A DNA stretch of 64,000 bases from Lujinxingia vulgaris (lineage in GTDB: Bacteria; Myxococcota_A; Bradymonadia; Bradymonadales; Bradymonadaceae): assembly GCF_007997015.1 (NCBI RefSeq), contig NZ_VOSM01000005.1:248001-312000 (forward strand). Direction: 5' to 3'. The notes under the pieces were generated by a model, which made no database searches, had not been told where the DNA came from, and saw only the letters and a list, made by a program, of their open reading frames with translations. The number at the start of each line of letters is the position of its first letter. Position 1 is the first letter of the stretch. Positions 25,139-34,255 of this stretch are shown here, piece after piece. The position numbers and the translations under genes were made by a program.

Positions 25139-25945
25139 TTAGCTGTGTTGAGGGGGCTCTTCGAGCAGGCGTCGGTGCTCCAGAGCGGGACCGACGCGCA
25201 GGCGCTCCAGCGCGGGCTGCGTCGGCGGCGAAGAAAGCTCAGGGTAACGCGTCGCGTTGAGCTCAATCGGGGAGAGCACAGGCACAAGCCCGCTGAGCGC
25301 CACGCCGGCTGTGGCCGGCGGGAGGCTGCGGCAGAGCTCGCTGTACTCCGAGCAGGTCAGCGGGCTGTCCTGCTGCAGCGGGGCGCTGCGCTCCATCAAA
25401 TCGACCAGGGCGGCCAGCCAGGGGCGCTCAGGGAGCGCCGCCGGAGCCTGCTGATGACGGGGGATATGTCCGGTGCTCTGCACGCCCATCTGCGCCACCA
25501 CATCAAAGAGCGTGCCGGCGACCTCCTCGGCCTGATAGCGCGCCAGAAGATCGGGGAGCGTGGAGACGGGCTCGCGGGTGCCTTCAAAGCAGATGTTGTA
25601 TTCGGGGTTGGTGGGATCGATGCCCGAAGATGCTCCGCAGGGCTCTTTCTGGTCGGCGACAGGCTTTTGTGCGGCCCGAGATGCCGGGCTGTCAAAGGTC
25701 TCGGGCTCCACCGGTGTCAGCGGGCCGTAACCCCAGGAGACCATGCGGTCGAAGACCTCGCGAGCCTGCGACGAAGCCGCGGCCTGCATCGGATGATCAA
25801 AGCCTCCGGTGCAGGTTGGCTGCACAGGCACGCCCTCCAGCGCCGAGGCGCTCATCGGAGTCAGCAGCACCGCCCAGAGCACAAGACTGAGCGCCCACCC
25901 GAAGGGGCGCCGCAGCTGCTGATGCTGTGGGATGAGGAGTCTCAT
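25139..25945 (-). CDS. Secreted protein of unknown function
   Basis: A 268-residue protein from an ATG at 25945. The first 34 residues form a signal peptide (FGWALSLVLWAVLLTPMSASA). The mature protein has five cysteines, in QPTCTGG, KEPCGAS, NICFEGT and LTCSEYSELC, and is otherwise helical and polar. I do not recognise it. It lies upstream of the triple DsbA gene on the same strand, 218 bases away. With its cysteines it may be a client of those thioredoxin-like proteins; that is inference. The ribosome site is weak, so the start is uncertain. Confidence 0.6.
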   Translation of the reverse strand: MRLLIPQHQQLRRPFGWALSLVLWAVLLTPMSASALEGVPVQPTCTGGFDHPMQAAASSQAREVFDRMVSWGYGPLTPVEPETFDSPASRAAQKPVADQKEPCGASSGIDPTNPEYNICFEGTREPVSTLPDLLARYQAEEVAGTLFDVVAQMGVQSTGHIPRHQQAPAALPERPWLAALVDLMERSAPLQQDSPLTCSEYSELCRSLPPATAGVALSGLVPVLSPIELNATRYPELSSPPTQPALERLRVGPALEHRRLLEEPPQHS

Positions 25946-26208
25946 AGGCGATGGCTTCGATACGATGCTGTGTTGACGAACGTGGTGCCGACAGATGCGA
26001 ACCCTAGGGAAGTGCGCCGCGAAGCGCAAGCTGTTGGCGAGGTCTTCGGGCTGCGCGGGTACGCGATGTGAATACAACGCGTTGGCGAGGATATTCCAGC
26101 GAGCGCGCGGCGGCGCAGGCGGCATGAAGGCGCACCGGGTGGGAACATCACGCTGGAGCCATACGCACCGGGGCGGATCGCGGTGGCGAGTCGGCGAAGT
26201 CCCTGGAA

Positions 26209-27333
26209 GTGGGCAAAGTTTCGGTGTATCTCTTGCCGGCCGATGCCCCGACGATTTTTGCAGTGAGGCTCCCCCTGAGCGATACAGCCCCCCTCCCCCC
26301 GCTTGCTCCCCGTACCCTGGCGCTGGTTGGCTGCGGCCATGTTGCCGAGCGCCACGCGGGCGCGCTGCAGTGGCACGGCCAACGCCTCAATGTGGTCGGT
26401 GTGGTCGATCCCGACGCATACCGCCGGCAAACGCTGGCTACCCTCCTTGAGGCGCCCGCCTTCGCCTCGTTGGATGCCCTGCTCGCTGAGACCTCTCCAG
26501 AACTTGTGAGCATCGCCACACCGACCGGTCTGCACTGCGAGCAGGCGCTGGTGGCCGCTCGCCATGGCGCTGACGTGATCCTGGAGAAGCCGCTGAGCAC
26601 CTCGCTTGATGCGGCCCGCGCCATGGTCAAGCAGGTGCAGGAGCTCGGCCACGAGCTCTTTGTAATCAAGCAACTGCGCCATCATCCGCTCTTTCTGGCC
26701 CTGCGCGACGCGGTGCGCAGGGGGCGCTTCGGGCGCATCTTCAGCGTGGGGCTGGAGGTGTACTGGAACCGCAATCAGGCCTACTACGACGCGGCCTCCT
26801 GGCGGGGAACGCGTGAGCTCGACGGCGGCGCCCTGATGAATCAGGCCAGCCACTATGTGGATCTTCTGGCCTGGATCTTCGATGAGCCCGACGAGCTCTA
26901 TGCGGCCGGTGGCACACTGGGGCGACGCATTGATGTGGAAGATACCGCGCTGCTGACCCTGCGTTGGCCCGGGGGGGCGCTTGGGAGCGTGCACGTCTCG
27001 ATGCTGGCCTACCCTCGCAACATCACCACCAGCCTGACGGTGCTCGGAGAACGTGGCACGGTGCGGCTGGGAGGAGCACGTTGCGACCAGATTGAGGCCT
27101 GGGAGTTTGAGGAGCACACCCCGCAGGATGATGCGATTGAGGGGCTTGCGAGCTCCGTCCAGGACATCCTCTCCGGGGGGCACGCGCATGTCTTCGGGGC
27201 GATCCTCGATCATCTCGACGGGGTCGTCGACGCGCCGATTGTCACCGGCGAGGAGGGGCTGCGCTCGCTGGCGATCATCGACGCGGCCTATGCCTCGATG
27301 CGAGCCCATCAACCGCTGCGGCTGGAGCGCTGA
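26209..27333 (+). CDS. Gfo/Idh/MocA oxidoreductase, WbpB/WlbA-like
   Basis: A 374-residue NAD-dependent dehydrogenase. The cofactor loop is ALVGCGHVAERHAGAL. EKPLS carries the conserved Lys, and the catalytic region is GGALMNQASHYVDLLAW. In the WbpB/WlbA pathway the enzyme oxidises C3 of UDP-N-acetylglucosaminuronic acid. That assignment rests on the next two genes being WbpD- and WbpE-like. The start is placed at a GTG (26209), but the first 34 residues are unlike the family and a later start is possible. Confidence 0.82.
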   Translation: MGKVSVYLLPADAPTIFAVRLPLSDTAPLPPLAPRTLALVGCGHVAERHAGALQWHGQRLNVVGVVDPDAYRRQTLATLLEAPAFASLDALLAETSPELVSIATPTGLHCEQALVAARHGADVILEKPLSTSLDAARAMVKQVQELGHELFVIKQLRHHPLFLALRDAVRRGRFGRIFSVGLEVYWNRNQAYYDAASWRGTRELDGGALMNQASHYVDLLAWIFDEPDELYAAGGTLGRRIDVEDTALLTLRWPGGALGSVHVSMLAYPRNITTSLTVLGERGTVRLGGARCDQIEAWEFEEHTPQDDAIEGLASSVQDILSGGHAHVFGAILDHLDGVVDAPIVTGEEGLRSLAIIDAAYASMRAHQPLRLER

Positions 27334-27336
27334 GCC

Positions 27337-27924
27337 ATGACCACCAACGGCGATCAGAATGCGCCCTGGGCCCATCCCAGCGCGATCATCGATGAAGGTG
27401 CGCAAGTGGGTGCGGGCACGCGCGTGTGGCATTTTGCCCATGTCTGCGCCGGTGCCACCCTTGGTCGGCGCTGCAGCCTGGGGCAGAACGTGTATGTGGC
27501 TCCCAGCGCGGTGATCGGCGATGGGGTGAAGATCCAGAACAACGTATCGGTCTACGACGGGGTCGTGCTCGAAGACGACGTGTTCTGCGGCCCGAGCGTG
27601 GTTTTTACCAACGTGCGTCACCCCCGCGCGCATGTCTCGCGGCGGCACGCCTACCAGACGACCATCATCCGCAGAGGCGCAACCCTGGGCGCCAACGCCA
27701 CGGTGGTGTGCGGGGTGGAGGTCGGCGCATTCGCCCTTGTGGGCGCCGGCGCGGTAGTCACAGCCGATGTGGCGCCCTATGCGCTGGTCGTCGGCCAGCC
27801 CGCTCGCCAGATCGGGTGGGCTTGCTGCTGCGGGCTGACCCTGCCGGCGCCAGCGCCGGAGTGCAGCTGCGCAGAGTGTGGCCAACGCTACCAACTGGCT
27901 GAAGGCGCGCTGAAGCCAGTCTGA
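27337..27924 (+). CDS. WbpD/WlbB-like sugar N-acetyltransferase
   Basis: A 195-residue left-handed beta-helix acetyltransferase. Hexapeptide turns run from about 12 to 155 (HPSAIIDEGAQVGAGTRVWH, VKIQNNVSVYDGV, VFTNVRHPRA). The C-terminal tail has WACCCG and CAECGQRY, the cysteine-rich knuckle commonly seen in this family. In the WbpB-D-E pathway it acetylates the 3-amino group of UDP-GlcNAc(3NH2)A from acetyl-CoA. Its ATG begins three bases after the upstream stop, so the genes are tightly coupled. Confidence 0.88.
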   Translation: MTTNGDQNAPWAHPSAIIDEGAQVGAGTRVWHFAHVCAGATLGRRCSLGQNVYVAPSAVIGDGVKIQNNVSVYDGVVLEDDVFCGPSVVFTNVRHPRAHVSRRHAYQTTIIRRGATLGANATVVCGVEVGAFALVGAGAVVTADVAPYALVVGQPARQIGWACCCGLTLPAPAPECSCAECGQRYQLAEGALKPV

Positions 27925-27980
27925 CTGTTTTTGATGGTGTGTTGAGGCGCCTTGCTGGCGCCCTCCCCCCGGAGATCGCA

Positions 27981-29087
27981 ATGGGTGTTCCTTTTTTTGA
28001 TCTAACGCGTCAGTACGCCGCGCTTGAAGACGAGATTCGCCCGGTGGTCGACGAGGTGCTGCAAACGCAGCGTTGCATCGGCGGTCCTTTTGTTACGCAG
28101 CTCGAGCAAGCCCTGGCCGAAACGGTGGGTGTGGCGCATGCGGTGGGCGTCTCCAGCGGGACCGACGCGCTGCTGCTGAGCTTGATGGCGCTAAATCTTA
28201 AACCCGGCGATGAGGTCGTCACGTCGCCTTTTACATTTTTTGCCCCGGTCGGCTCGATTATGCGCCTGGGGGCGCGGCCGGTGTTCGTCGACATTGAGCC
28301 GGAGGGGTTCAACCTGGACGCCTCACACATCGAAGACGCGCTGGGTGCGAAGACCCGGGCGGTGCTTCCGATCCACCTCTTTGGTCAATGCGCGCCGATG
28401 GATCAGGTGATGGCGGCGGTGCAGAACGCGCCGGGGGTGGCGGTGATCGAAGATCTCGCCCAGGCGCTCGGCGCGAGTTTTGAGGGGCGGCAGGCCGGGA
28501 GCTTCGGACTGGCCGGTTGCGTGAGTTTTTTCCCCACCAAAAACCTGGGCGCGGCCGGCGACGGCGGCATGGTCTTTACCGACGACGCCGCCTTTTACGA
28601 GCGGCTGCGGCTGCTGGCGCGCCACGGCGCAAGCCCCAAGTACCATCACGTGGAGGTGGGCGGGAACTTCCGCCTCGACGCCCTTCAGGCGGCGATCCTC
28701 TCCGCCAAGCTCCCCCATCTTCACTCCTTCTGCGAGCGCCGCCGCGCCCACGCCGCCTACTACAACGAAGCCCTGGCCGACCTTGAGGGACTCAAGCTCC
28801 CCCGCCACGCCCCGGGGCATCGTCCCGTCTACAACCAGTACGTGGTGCGCGTGGCCGATCGCGCGCGCCTGATCGCCCACCTGGAGGCGCGTGGCATCGG
28901 CAGCGCCGTCTATTACCCCGAGCCCCTGCACACCCAGCCGGCGCTGCGCGAGCTTGGCTACCAGCGGGGCGACTTTCCGCGCGCCGAGCTGGCCTGCGAG
29001 CAGGTCCTGGCGCTGCCGATCTTCCCGGAGCTGCGCGACGATGAGCGCGAGGCGGTCGCCGACGCGGTGCGCGAGGCGCTGGGCTGA
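27981..29087 (+). CDS. DegT/DnrJ/EryC1 aminotransferase, WbpE-like
   Basis: A 368-residue PLP-dependent sugar aminotransferase. The start MGVPFFDLTRQY at 27981 has GGAG upstream. PLP chemistry is shown by GVSSGTDALLLSLMAL, the Asp/His region VIEDLAQALGASFEG, and the Schiff-base Lys in FPTKNLGAAGDGG. NFRLDALQAAIL is a late family motif. In a WbpB-D-E set it aminates the 3-keto sugar before WbpD acetylates it. It is the last gene of this trio. Confidence 0.9.
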   Translation: MGVPFFDLTRQYAALEDEIRPVVDEVLQTQRCIGGPFVTQLEQALAETVGVAHAVGVSSGTDALLLSLMALNLKPGDEVVTSPFTFFAPVGSIMRLGARPVFVDIEPEGFNLDASHIEDALGAKTRAVLPIHLFGQCAPMDQVMAAVQNAPGVAVIEDLAQALGASFEGRQAGSFGLAGCVSFFPTKNLGAAGDGGMVFTDDAAFYERLRLLARHGASPKYHHVEVGGNFRLDALQAAILSAKLPHLHSFCERRRAHAAYYNEALADLEGLKLPRHAPGHRPVYNQYVVRVADRARLIAHLEARGIGSAVYYPEPLHTQPALRELGYQRGDFPRAELACEQVLALPIFPELRDDEREAVADAVREALG

Positions 29088-29091
29088 ACGC

Positions 29092-29131
29092 CACAAAAAA
29101 GCGCCCCCGCTCTTAACGAGCGGCGGACGCT
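29092..29131 (-). terminator. Terminator of the BY-kinase gene
   Basis: On the minus strand a GC-rich stem (GCGTCCGCCGCTC with GAGCGGGGGCGC, one bulge) around GTTAA is followed by TTTTTT. It sits between the convergent aminotransferase and kinase genes. Confidence 0.7.
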
Positions 29132-29161
29132 TGAGATCCACACAACATTGAGGAGGTTGGC

Positions 29162-31378
29162 TCAGCTGGCCATCTTCCCGCCCTTCGTGTCGCCGCCATC
29201 GCCCGAATCGTCGTAGCGGTAACGGTAATAATACGCGTAGCCGTAGCCGGCGTTCTCGTCGATGTCGTTGAGCACGGTGCCGCCGAAGGGCGCCCCGATG
29301 GACTCCAGCTGTTCAATGGAGCGGCGCAAGAGCTCCTGGCGGGTCTGACCGAACTTGAGAATCAACAAGACCACGTCGGCAGAGTGGCTGAGCACCAGGG
29401 CGTCGGCCACCGCAGCCAGCGGCGGGGAGTCGAAGATGACCCGGTCGTAATCCTCGCGAAGATCGCGCACCAGCTTGCGGAAACGCTCGGTCTGCAAAAG
29501 CTCCGAGGGGTTGGGGGGCACCGGACCACAAGTCATCACATCGAGGTTTTCAATGCCCGTGGGGCGAACCGCCTCTTTGTAGGTGCGCTCACCGGTGATG
29601 GCGTCGGAGAGGCCGACCTTATTGTCCATGCCCAGGGCTTTGTGCACGCGGGGGCGACGCATGTCGCTGTCGATCACCAGCGTGCGCTGGCCCGACTGCG
29701 CCAGCGCGATCGCCATGTTCACCGAGGTCAGCGTCTTGCCCTCACCCGGGCCCGGACTGGTCATCAGGAGCACGCGCGGGGGGTTATCCGGCGCCATGAA
29801 CATCAGGTTGGTGCGCAGGGTCTTGATCGCCTCGGCAAACGAGCTCCGCGGCGCGGTGTGCGTGAGCGTATCGAGGGCCGAGTCGCCGAACTTCTCAACG
29901 CCTTTGACAGCCCCGGCGTTGACCGCCGGCAGCATCCCGAGGATGGGCCGAGTGGTGTACTTGGTGACGTGCTCTTCGGTCTTGACCGTGGTGTCGAGCG
30001 CATCGATGAGCACCATGATCGAGCCGCCCAAAAAGAGTCCCAGAAGCAGGCCCACCGCCAGGTTCAGGGGTACCTGCGGGCTGATCGGGGCGCCGGGCAC
30101 GTCGGCGTTCTCCAGAATCTGAATGATCTCGCTCTCGTAGAGGGCGTTGAGGTCAAGCTCGTTGGTGCGGCCGAGCACCGTCTCATAGTGCTGACGTAGC
30201 GTCTCGGTGCTGTCGCGCATCTCAGTGTAGCGGAAGCCGATCTGATTGAGCTCGGCGATCTCGGCCTTGTGACGCTCGATCTCTTCCTGAAGGTTGGCAG
30301 CGTTGCGGCGCGTGACGGCGGCGCGGTTGGCCACGGCGGTGCGAATTCGCCCGATCTCATCCTCAATGGAGCGGCGTACCACCTCGAGTTGCTCATCGAC
30401 GGCGCGCACCTCGGGGTGGGCGTCGAGGTAACGGGTCTTGAGCTCGGCGCGGCGCTCCAGGAGCTCACTCTCCCGATCGAGCCCGCGTTTGAGCGCCGGG
30501 TTGTCGACAAGATCGCCCAGCGCGCGCAGGTCGTCGCCGCGCGACTCCATCGTCTCGAGCTGATTGAGCAACGCCTCTTCGGCAAAAAGGCGCGCCTGCA
30601 CCTCGCGCAGCTGCGTGCTGACCGCAGCCAGCCCTTCGGCGGCCATCTCGCGGCGATCTTCAAAGGTGTGGGAGAGGATGTTGTTGTCGCGCTGATATTT
30701 CTGAAGCTCAGAGCGCGCCTCATCGAGTTCTTCGCGCTTGGTGGAGACGTAATCGTCAAACCAGTTGGCCAGCTGCCGAAGCCCCCCGGTCTGGAACTCG
30801 CGGATGTACTCGACGTAGGTCTCGGAGATGCCGTCGGCGATGTTCGCGGCCAGCTCCGGATCTTCAAAACGCACCTGCACAAGGCCCACCCGGCTGTCGC
30901 GCTGCAGAGAATACACCGCCACGCGCTGCAGAATGTTGACGGCGCGCTTCATGCGCTCATCCTCATCTAACTGCTGCACCGAAGGGGGCAAAAAGCCCGG
31001 GGCGTCGAGAAGGCCCTCGCGCTCGATGACGCGCTGGGCAAACCATTTCGAGCCGAGTACTTCTTTCTGAGTGTTCCAGAACTGCTCGAATTGCCAGCGG
31101 CCCCCCGGGTCCACGAGCTCCACCCGCTCAAACTGCTTACCAAAGACATTGGGGCGCGACTCATGAAACATCAGTTTGCTGGTAGCCTGATAAATGCGAG
31201 GCTGGCGCTCGGTCCAGAAGTAGGCCGCCGCGACACACGCGATCGACGTGAGGATAAGCACCCAATAAAAGCGCCGAAAGAGCGCCCAGTAGCGCCCGAT
31301 AAGGGCACCAAGGGACTCGCCACGCTCTTCAGGCGCGCTGCTGGGGCGTGGTTCCTGGAATCCGTACTGGTCCGACAT
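29162..31378 (-). CDS. Polysaccharide co-polymerase / tyrosine autokinase (Wzc-like BY-kinase)
   Basis: A 738-residue protein. A Wzz-type chain-length domain lies between two membrane helices (about 36-56 and 430-455), with a long coiled coil between them. The cytoplasmic kinase has Walker A SPGPGEGKT, Walker A' VIDSDMRRP and Walker B VIFDSPP. The tail YGYAYYYRYRY (about 713-723) is the tyrosine cluster that is autophosphorylated. The protein controls chain length and export in Wzy-dependent assembly. No Wzb phosphatase or Wza export channel is seen in the window. It is divergent from the ligase/polymerase gene. Confidence 0.93.
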   Translation of the reverse strand: MSDQYGFQEPRPSSAPEERGESLGALIGRYWALFRRFYWVLILTSIACVAAAYFWTERQPRIYQATSKLMFHESRPNVFGKQFERVELVDPGGRWQFEQFWNTQKEVLGSKWFAQRVIEREGLLDAPGFLPPSVQQLDEDERMKRAVNILQRVAVYSLQRDSRVGLVQVRFEDPELAANIADGISETYVEYIREFQTGGLRQLANWFDDYVSTKREELDEARSELQKYQRDNNILSHTFEDRREMAAEGLAAVSTQLREVQARLFAEEALLNQLETMESRGDDLRALGDLVDNPALKRGLDRESELLERRAELKTRYLDAHPEVRAVDEQLEVVRRSIEDEIGRIRTAVANRAAVTRRNAANLQEEIERHKAEIAELNQIGFRYTEMRDSTETLRQHYETVLGRTNELDLNALYESEIIQILENADVPGAPISPQVPLNLAVGLLLGLFLGGSIMVLIDALDTTVKTEEHVTKYTTRPILGMLPAVNAGAVKGVEKFGDSALDTLTHTAPRSSFAEAIKTLRTNLMFMAPDNPPRVLLMTSPGPGEGKTLTSVNMAIALAQSGQRTLVIDSDMRRPRVHKALGMDNKVGLSDAITGERTYKEAVRPTGIENLDVMTCGPVPPNPSELLQTERFRKLVRDLREDYDRVIFDSPPLAAVADALVLSHSADVVLLILKFGQTRQELLRRSIEQLESIGAPFGGTVLNDIDENAGYGYAYYYRYRYDDSGDGGDTKGGKMAS

Positions 31379-31500
31379 AGTGCTCTCAGGTCATGGGGGC
31401 CACGGGGGCCTTTTGACGACGCGGCGCGCGATCGTAGAGACTCGAAGGAGCGGCGTCAACGCCGCCCACTTTTCGGCCTGGCCACACCACGAGGCGCCTG

Positions 31501-34026
31501 ATGGCCCGACAAAAATCCCGCCCGCGCTGGCTTAAGGTCTCCACGATCTTGCTCGCCATTTTGATGCTGGCAAGTCCACTGATGGTTGGAGGAGTGCATG
31601 CGCTGAGCGCGGCGTTGCTGGCGACCCTTGCCCTGGCGGTCGTAATCATCGGCGAGCTCGCGGAGGACGGCCGGCCAACCGAGATGCGACGTTGCTCTAT
31701 TCCGGCGGCCGTCTTCGCGATGTTGGGAGTGGTCTCATTGCTTCAGGCGCTGCCGATGCCAGTGGGGCTCATTGAACTTGTAAGCCCCCGGGCTGCCGAG
31801 GCCTTGCGGCTGAGCTGGGAAGCGGCCTTTACCGACGTGGCGATGCCGGCGTTTCGCCCCCTCTCGCTCAACGCGCCGGCCAGCGCGTCGATGGCGCTTA
31901 AGTGGTTCGCGCTCTGCCTGGGGGCGCTGGCGGTGAGTAACCTGGGGCGCTGGCGGGCGCTGCGCCGTCAGGGGCTGGTAGCCGCCTCCATTCTGGCGAT
32001 GGCAGTGGCGCTGGCCGGTGCGGTGCAAATGCTCAGCGGCACCGAAAACATCATGGGCGTCTATAAGGCCAGCCTCTCCCCACGCGCCTGGGCCCCCTTT
32101 GTAAGCACCAACCACGCCGCGACCTATTACGCGCTGGCCACCCTTATCAGCGCCGGCGCCGCGGTGGTGTGGGCGAGGCGTCAGCGCGCGTTGAGCGCGA
32201 CGATGATGGTGTTTGCTGCGCTCTTCGGCATGTTGACCCTGGCCCACCGCAGCCAGGGCTCGCTCTTGGCGCTGGGGCTGAGTGCCCTGGCGGGCGGAGC
32301 GGTCCTGCTTCGGCATGCCACAGCGCGCGCCTCCGACACTGGCGACGGCGACAAGCCCCCCCACACCCGACTTATCTGGATCGGCAGCGGGCTCGCCGCA
32401 GCACTGGTGGTGGGCGGGTTGCTCGTGCCTGAACATTTCAGTGTGGCCGACTCCCTGGCCCAGACCAGCCTGGAGGTGCGCGTTCATATGAGCGGCGCGG
32501 CGCTTCGCGCCGCAGGCGACTTCTGGCTGACCGGTGCCGGCGCCGGCGCGGTGGGGCTGGCGCTACCGACCTACCTCGATCCGCATATCGTGGGGATGCA
32601 CAGCGTACCCACCATTGAAAATGAACCTGTGGAGTGGCTCTTCGCCTACGGCGTGCCTGTGGGAGCAGCCGCGATCGTTCTGCTGGGCTTGAGCCTGGTA
32701 CTGCTCGTGCGCCAGGCGCTGGCCAGCGACAACCCGCGCATGGGCGCGATCGCGGTGGCCGTTGCGGTGGGGCTGGGTGTGGCATCGATCTTCCACTTTC
32801 CCTTCTTCACGCTGGGGATCTCATTGCCAGCGCTAATGGTCATTGAGCTCTGCGCGGCCGGCGGCAAGAAGACTCTCCCGGGCTACCATCGCCCGTTGAG
32901 CCGACGTGCCTATCGCACCCTTGCGGGCGCGCTTGCTGCGGGGATGCTGCTGGCCGGCGGGCTGATCTGGGGGCTTTACGATCAGGGAACGTCACAGGAG
33001 AACGCTGAGAACGATGCCGACGTGCAGCATCACCTGGCGCTTTTTCCCACCGACGCGGCGACACTGGCCAACCTGAGCGTGGATCGGCGGCAGGCCGGTC
33101 AGACCGATCGAGCGCTCGTGCTCGCCAGACGAGCCTATGCGCTTAATCCATTTCCACATCAGGGTCTGGTGTTGGCCCGTGCGTTGGTCGCCGACGGTCA
33201 CCAGGAGGAGGCCGCCGGGGTCTGGCGAGAGCTCTACGCCGAGCCACATCTGGCGCCGGCCAGCTGGCTGGCGGCATTTTTGCTGCGCGATCTTCAAGAG
33301 ACGAGGCTGCGCGCCCGGGCGCTGGGCGATGCCAGCGAGGAGTTGCTGGGCTTTGCGCTGAACGAGTGCGCCCGGGAGGAAGGGCCACGGCAGGCCGTCG
33401 AGTTGGCGCTGGCCATCCTCGAGGAGCGGCCCCAAAGCCCGCGGCTGGGCCTGGGGCTTGTTCGCCTGTATCGGGAGCAGCAGCTCTGGGAGCTCGCTGA
33501 GCTATGGGCGGGACAGCTGCTGGCCTCCGACCCGGGCGAACATCACGATGTTCAACAACAGACGCTGCGCGAGTTGATGCAGATCTACCACCGCCAGGAG
33601 CGCCCCGAGGCCGCCCTGGCGCTGGCCGAGCAGGCACTGCGGGGGGGATGGCTCGGGGCCGACGTGGCGCGTGATCTGCTCCTGATTGCCTCCCCGGACC
33701 ATCGGGCCCAAGAGGCCGGCAGCGCCCGCGAGGCCCTGCTTGGCGAAGTCTACGCGCTGGGCTGCGCGCCCCCCTTACGTCCCCGCGACCAGCGGGTGTG
33801 CTGGCGAAGTGAGGCGGCGATCGCCGAGTCGAAAGGCGATCTTCGGCGGGCGCAGGTGCTGCTGGAGCGACTCGTCCGTCACTACGATGAGCCCCGCGAT
33901 CTGGGGCGTTTTCTGGTCCGCCATAAAAAATGCATCGAGCTTGCCGCGCTCATCCGCGACCACGGCCAGGGACCTCATCAGCGCGCGCTGCGTCAGCTGC
34001 GTTCCGAATGTGCGCGTCATCCCTGA
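31501..34026 (+). CDS. O-antigen ligase/polymerase family membrane protein with C-terminal helical repeats
   Basis: An 841-residue protein. The first 490 residues carry about a dozen membrane helices and a Wzy_C/WaaL-like region, with STNHAATYYALATL and a periplasmic loop (PTYLDPHIVGMHSVPTIENE) before EWLFAYGVPVG. From about 500 the protein is soluble and alpha-helical with TPR-like pairs (HLALFPTDAATLANLSVDRR, ALVLARRAYALNPFPHQGLV). Such proteins join or polymerise lipid-linked glycans at the periplasmic face. Ligase and polymerase cannot be told apart from sequence. The repeat tail may hold partner proteins. Confidence 0.85.
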   Translation: MARQKSRPRWLKVSTILLAILMLASPLMVGGVHALSAALLATLALAVVIIGELAEDGRPTEMRRCSIPAAVFAMLGVVSLLQALPMPVGLIELVSPRAAEALRLSWEAAFTDVAMPAFRPLSLNAPASASMALKWFALCLGALAVSNLGRWRALRRQGLVAASILAMAVALAGAVQMLSGTENIMGVYKASLSPRAWAPFVSTNHAATYYALATLISAGAAVVWARRQRALSATMMVFAALFGMLTLAHRSQGSLLALGLSALAGGAVLLRHATARASDTGDGDKPPHTRLIWIGSGLAAALVVGGLLVPEHFSVADSLAQTSLEVRVHMSGAALRAAGDFWLTGAGAGAVGLALPTYLDPHIVGMHSVPTIENEPVEWLFAYGVPVGAAAIVLLGLSLVLLVRQALASDNPRMGAIAVAVAVGLGVASIFHFPFFTLGISLPALMVIELCAAGGKKTLPGYHRPLSRRAYRTLAGALAAGMLLAGGLIWGLYDQGTSQENAENDADVQHHLALFPTDAATLANLSVDRRQAGQTDRALVLARRAYALNPFPHQGLVLARALVADGHQEEAAGVWRELYAEPHLAPASWLAAFLLRDLQETRLRARALGDASEELLGFALNECAREEGPRQAVELALAILEERPQSPRLGLGLVRLYREQQLWELAELWAGQLLASDPGEHHDVQQQTLRELMQIYHRQERPEAALALAEQALRGGWLGADVARDLLLIASPDHRAQEAGSAREALLGEVYALGCAPPLRPRDQRVCWRSEAAIAESKGDLRRAQVLLERLVRHYDEPRDLGRFLVRHKKCIELAALIRDHGQGPHQRALRQLRSECARHP

Positions 34027-34255
34027 TCGCGTTGACCGACGAAGGCAGGGGGTTAGCTTCTGCCACATACGCTTTTTGATGGCGTTCGTACTCGCTGGTG
34101 AACGCCCGCGCCTGAAGGAATGAGGCGCTCGCAGCACCCACCAACGCGTGGGGGGAACCTTTCGAACCGCGCTAACCTGCCGCATCTCGGGCAGTAACGC
34201 GCCGCAACGCGCCTTTGAGCCAGGCTGTCTCGGCCAGCGCATGGGAGCATCGCTT

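Noticed and set aside
25942..27981. A 679-codon open frame on the minus strand
   Set aside because: It is the antisense of the WbpB- and WbpD-like genes, which show clear families.
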